Below, in pieces: positions 62,001-64,000 of a stretch of DNA of 64,000 nt (its first letter is position 1; each line of letters begins with the position of its first letter). The translations under genes and the position numbers were made by a program. Below the pieces are notes generated by a model, which saw nothing but the letters and a program-made list of their open reading frames with translations, made no database searches and was not told the DNA's origin. The stretch spans positions 217,463,435 through 217,527,434 of the forward strand of contig NC_080572.1 in assembly GCF_030247185.1 (NCBI RefSeq), given 5' to 3'. The stretch is from Malaya genurostris. Its lineage: Eukaryota > Arthropoda > Insecta > Diptera > Culicidae.

Positions 62001-62639
62001 TGTTGGCATTATTATTGTTAATACTAGAACCACTTTTGAGAATTGCCGTAGTAGACGAACCAACAACCGAATTTTCTTTGCTGTATTCGCATATCTTTTT
62101 AGGAGATGGCTGGAAGGAAACATTGAAAAAAAAAGCTGTACTGTTTATATACAACAGTAAAATCCTATATCGAACGAGAAAAAGTCAGTTTATAATTTTC
62201 CATGACAACTACTACAAATCAGTGAAGTGTTATTTGCTTTTGTCCTTACAGTCTTACTACTTGTCTCTCAGAATCTCGAATCAGCAAATTTTTCAACCCG
62301 CATTGCAGGCGACCCAAGATTTTTTTTTGTTCAACAATTTCAATCCTGACTTGTTTTCTGAGCTTTTCGCCATGTCTGTTTCCTTTCCTATACAAATCAA
62401 ATATAACGACTATAACTTTTTTGTTTTCGTATTTCGTCTTACCAAGTCCTCGACGGAAAACTCGACGTGTTTCTCCTCGATTCGGTTGAGACCACATTTG
62501 AATTTGTTTCCATTTTCGTAGGCTCCACTGCCACTTCCGACACCAGCTGCTCCACCGCTGCATGCCGTCAGTCCTTTCGGGAAGTAATGGGTGCCGGTCC
62601 GGATGTTGATGTAGTACTCGGGTGTGTAGGAGCAGCCAC
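54076..62639 (-). CDS. Partial six-exon host gene, serine-rich protein of unknown function
   Basis: Joined exons, in transcript order: 62443-62639, 61884-62109, 61641-61809, 61350-61583, 59839-61286 and 54076-54386. Every junction has GT/AG and keeps the reading frame, giving about 760 codons ending in TGA. The protein starts incomplete (phase 2), so upstream exons are missing. In order it shows a Cys/Tyr/Gly-rich start (TPEYYINIRTG), an Asn/Gln-rich linker, the motif SPSPRQRCRIRTNPWLST, acidic Ser/Asp clusters, a strongly basic patch (SKRRKKLVRTRKK), a short predicted helix (LLKADLEADVKYKQLIHEAE), many SP/TP sites and an acidic tail (ELNELNDSDY). No signal peptide, membrane segment or enzyme motif is visible. 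It looks like a large disordered scaffold or cytoskeletal/nuclear-envelope adaptor; a Klarsicht-like protein is one unverified thought. The exon model is strong; the identity is unknown. Confidence 0.75.
55866..57140 (+). repeat. Dispersed repeat with TG microsatellite and seven 157-bp units
   Basis: It starts GCCTTTCTCATATAGAAAGG, then GAGGCCCGGAGGGCC and a GTGTGTATGTGTG microsatellite (55985-56065). Seven units of about 155-160 bp follow, each with CCGATTTTCACAAACTTAGA, CAAATGAAAGGTCT and CGACTTCCGGTTCCGG. Units alternate between a GGAGATGGCT and a TAGATGGCGCG variant. Non-coding despite long frames. Confidence 0.9.
58445..58720. repeat. Older dispersed repeat, empty-site relative of 380-1500
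   Basis: Blocks TAAACAGAATACCTA, ATTTCCAATACCAAAACAAT and TTAATTATCTTTGAGGGA occur here in the same order as at 390-495 and 950-1450. The MITE of 496-930 is absent here: ACCTA runs directly into TAATTGTCAC. Confidence 0.65.
58775..59190 (+). repeat. Two-unit direct repeat in the last intron
   Basis: CTCCGAAACTACTGACC, ATTGCCATCAAACTTGG and ACTTCTTGCTCTTAAGAGA at about 58835-58900 are repeated in order at about 59100-59165 (period near 265 bp). Substitutions and AGGGGGGT-type G-rich linkers are present. It is non-coding. Confidence 0.7.
59205..59700 (+). repeat. Third copy of the TTAA-type repeat, in the gene's last intron
   Basis: It starts TGACAATCTCTTCTGAATTT and ends CTGTCCTCAGGCC followed by TTAA (59667-59670 area). 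It shares the AGTTTAGATGCGTCAGTGCA and ACTTGTTCATCAAATA blocks with 21.7-23.1 kb. No frame is meaningful. Confidence 0.55.
59839..61286 (-). CDS. Exon 5 (seen), large exon of the serine-rich gene
   Basis: This exon of 1448 bp encodes about 482 codons. It opens with an acidic segment (SDSDPTDCPTDIDTG and onward), then a basic bipartite-NLS-like patch, many RS/SP motifs, a charged helical stretch around 60690-60800, and a Ser/Arg-rich second half. The acceptor is ambiguous: CCATTTCCAG and, 6 bases on, CTGCAG both keep frame, adding or dropping two residues. The proposed donor is CCGG|GTGAAT. If it is not used, the frame reads two more codons and stops at 59831-59833. Confidence 0.75.
61350..61583 (-). 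CDS. Exon 4 (seen) of the serine-rich gene, acidic
   Basis: This exon of 234 bp lies between a 57-bp intron (61584-61640) and a 63-bp intron (61287-61349). The acceptor is AACTGTAG and the donor is TTAAG|GTAAAT. It encodes a phosphoserine-like cluster (LSDSDSSSSTEK), a basic SP/TP region and an acidic tail (SNLDSDEDATLNEMMGKF). Introns this short are typical of Diptera. Confidence 0.72.
61641..61809 (-). CDS. Exon 3 (seen) of the serine-rich gene
   Basis: This exon of 169 bp has the acceptor TTGTTCCAG and the consensus donor CCCAA|GTAAGT. Only the frame set by the flanking exons runs through the exon into the next one; the other two frames fail at one junction. It encodes SPSPRQRCRIRTNPWLST followed by a Ser/Thr/Gly-rich stretch. 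The RCRIRTNPWL block has the composition of a conserved binding motif and is the best string for a homology search. Confidence 0.7.
61884..62109 (-). CDS. Exon 2 (seen) of the serine-rich gene, Asn/Gln-rich
   Basis: This exon of 226 bp has the acceptor CCTTCCAG and the donor GAAT|GTACGA, a weak but usable site. It encodes PSPKKICEYSKENS, then an asparagine-rich tract and a run of five glutamines, ending MQHYRSIE. The Asn/Gln tract looks like the unstable low-complexity expansions common in dipteran proteins. It joins exon 3 in the middle of a serine codon. Confidence 0.68.
62443..62639 (-). CDS. Exon (first seen) of the serine-rich gene
   Basis: This is a 197-bp internal exon. It is preceded by a long pyrimidine tract ending in CCCTTCAG and followed by the donor TTG|GTAAGA. 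It encodes about 65 residues beginning around GCSYTPEYYINIRTGTHYF and ending HVEFSVEDL, with a glycine/alanine/serine-rich insert in the middle. It enters in phase 2 and leaves in phase 0, so at least one more 5' exon must exist. None is recognisable between 62640 and the window end. Confidence 0.7.
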
Positions 62640-63779
62640 CTGAAGGGTTGTCGAAAAAGAAAAAAATCAGAATGGTAAAATCCTTCGGGTGGTTTGTGCC
62701 AAGTTATTCGTTTGGAATGGGTTCGAAAAGTGGCATAAAATTATGCAATATAGACGTTTGAATGAGGGAATGGGTGTGGGTAACAACATTTTTACTCTTC
62801 ATTTGGTGTTGCGGTTTTGTCTTCCGACAGCCGTGTTTTTGGTTTTTTTTTGGTTGCTTTTTATCACTCTCAATAAAATTCCATCACATCGTCGACTTGC
62901 CGGCTCTTGAACGTGTGTGTGTTATTGAGAACTTTTCTGAACACGAAAATTGTCAGAATTTTAGGAATAAATGATCGTGTTAATGGCATTGTATTCACAA
63001 ACAGATAGACGAGGTTGACGAATGTTGCTTTCATGCACTTGTGGATTTTTTGATTGTGATGATGTCATAATGAAACAACACTTGTTGGAACGGGTTGTCT
63101 TTCCGGCTTTAAAAAAAAAGAACCCATAATTTGATGTTTCACCGACTATGTTGATGTTTTTTTAATGATTCATGAAACTGTAGTTGGTTCATATGAACAG
63201 TCGGTTGAAGAGTATGAAGAGCAATTCCACAAGTAGAAAAGAAAGCGAAATCAGGATCGAGTCTCTCCGATTTGAATGAAGCTTTACATTCTTCAGTATG
63301 GTAAACCATTAATCTTGCACAGATAGAGAGATCTATGCGACTCAAAATTGATTTAAAAAAATAACGAATTGAAAGGGCGAATATTTTTTCTTATGCATTT
63401 TTGTCAATTTGTCATAGAGATGAAAGTATCAATATCAATATCAGTCGGGTTCGAGTCGGGTTTTAGGTACAAGTACCCGAAACCATACTATCTCTAATGT
63501 GTTGTGGCTCGGAAACTGTTACTTGCACGAAAATGTTGTCTGAGAAGAAGTTTAGGAAATTAAGAGGATATTTTAAAAATTGGCTGTGGCAGAAAATAGT
63601 AAAACTTTGTTCATAATAACAAAATACTTTATCTATTCTTCCAAATCTATTTCGTCCTCCTCAAAGTAAGGAGTTTATCGAAAAGTAGTTAGCAACATTT
63701 ATTATTGAATAAAAAAGCGAAAAAAAAACATATTTTGACATCAGTTTTCGATATATTAAGAAAAATTACATTTCACTGA
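62640..63779 (-). other. Upstream intron of the serine-rich gene
   Basis: This is presumed intron, because the exon at 62639 enters in phase 2. It contains a fragment with GTCGGGTTCGAGTCGGGTTT and CCATACTATCTCTAATG (63405-63510) related to the 8-kb TIR repeat. No exon is recognised. Confidence 0.45.
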
Positions 63780-64000
63780 TTATATTGAAGAAAATCCTAG
63801 TTTCTGTGAAACGCTCGCACTTTGGACTTGACATTCTTCATTAAATTCTGCATAGTTACTTTTGTGATTGTCCTGGTGGCAGCTGTCCAGTTTTTTTGAA
63901 CTCCTGCATGCTTTGGGACACTGTACCTTCCTTTCGAAAGTGCCGCTTGACAATTGCCCAATACCTTTCAATTGGCCGAAGATCCGGGCAGTTCGGTGGG
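63780..64000 (-). pseudogene. Tc1-like transposase C-terminus, cut by the window edge
   Basis: From the right edge the minus strand reads PPNCPDLRPIERYWAIVKRH, FRKEGTVSQSMQEFKK. It then shifts frame at a run of seven T (63891-63897) and continues NWTAATRTITKVTMQNL to a stop at 63797-63799. The Glu of the DDE triad lies in RPIERYWA. The rest of the element lies outside the window. Confidence 0.8.

Noticed and set aside
61907..62521. 204-codon plus-strand frame opposite the serine-rich gene
   Set aside because: It is antisense to two exons and an intron that keep phase on the minus strand; its hydrophobic runs come from reverse CAG/AAT tracts.

Overview
The window looks like nuclear DNA from a dipteran insect, most likely a mosquito-like (culicid) genome. 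It is AT-rich and gene-poor, and packed with decayed transposons. The one clear protein-coding gene has introns of 57-63 bp with GT/AG ends. A transposase of the DD37E type, a family described from mosquitoes, is present. There are no ribosome binding sites, operons, rRNA genes, canonical tRNA genes or CRISPR arrays. Species assignment is inference from repeat content and gene style only.

Right part (54.1-62.6 kb, minus strand): six exons can be chained with perfect phase continuity into a partial CDS of about 760 codons. It encodes a low-complexity, serine-rich, acidic and basic protein that I do not recognise. Its start lies beyond the right edge or in unidentified upstream exons. A 5.45-kb last intron holds several repeats. 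An intron-retained form would stop after only two more codons.

The rest (0-54 kb) is a layered transposon landscape. Several elements can be delimited base by base from inverted termini and target-site duplications (TSDs). (1) A 4.6-kb foldback element at 36676-41271 has 8-bp TSDs and two inverted arrays of a 116-bp unit. (2) Two hAT-like copies, 16082-20089 and 28729-31873, lie in opposite orientation, and each carries the same dead mariner as passenger. (3) A Transib-like 2.2-kb element at 33644-35871 has termini that read CACAGTG. (4) A nearly complete DD37E Tc1/mariner element lies at 45280-46527, and a truncated relative of it is fused to an internally deleted mariner at 11943-13788. (5) Three related retroposon tails with long TSDs are at 8858-9706, 18165-19488 and about 32190-32952. 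(6) Several MITE families insert at TA, TTA or TTAA. One of these carries a tRNA-like segment, and for it an apparent empty site exists elsewhere in the window.

Between these lie degenerate repeats and anonymous AT-rich DNA. No other host gene can be supported, apart from one weak exon-like stretch near 10 kb.
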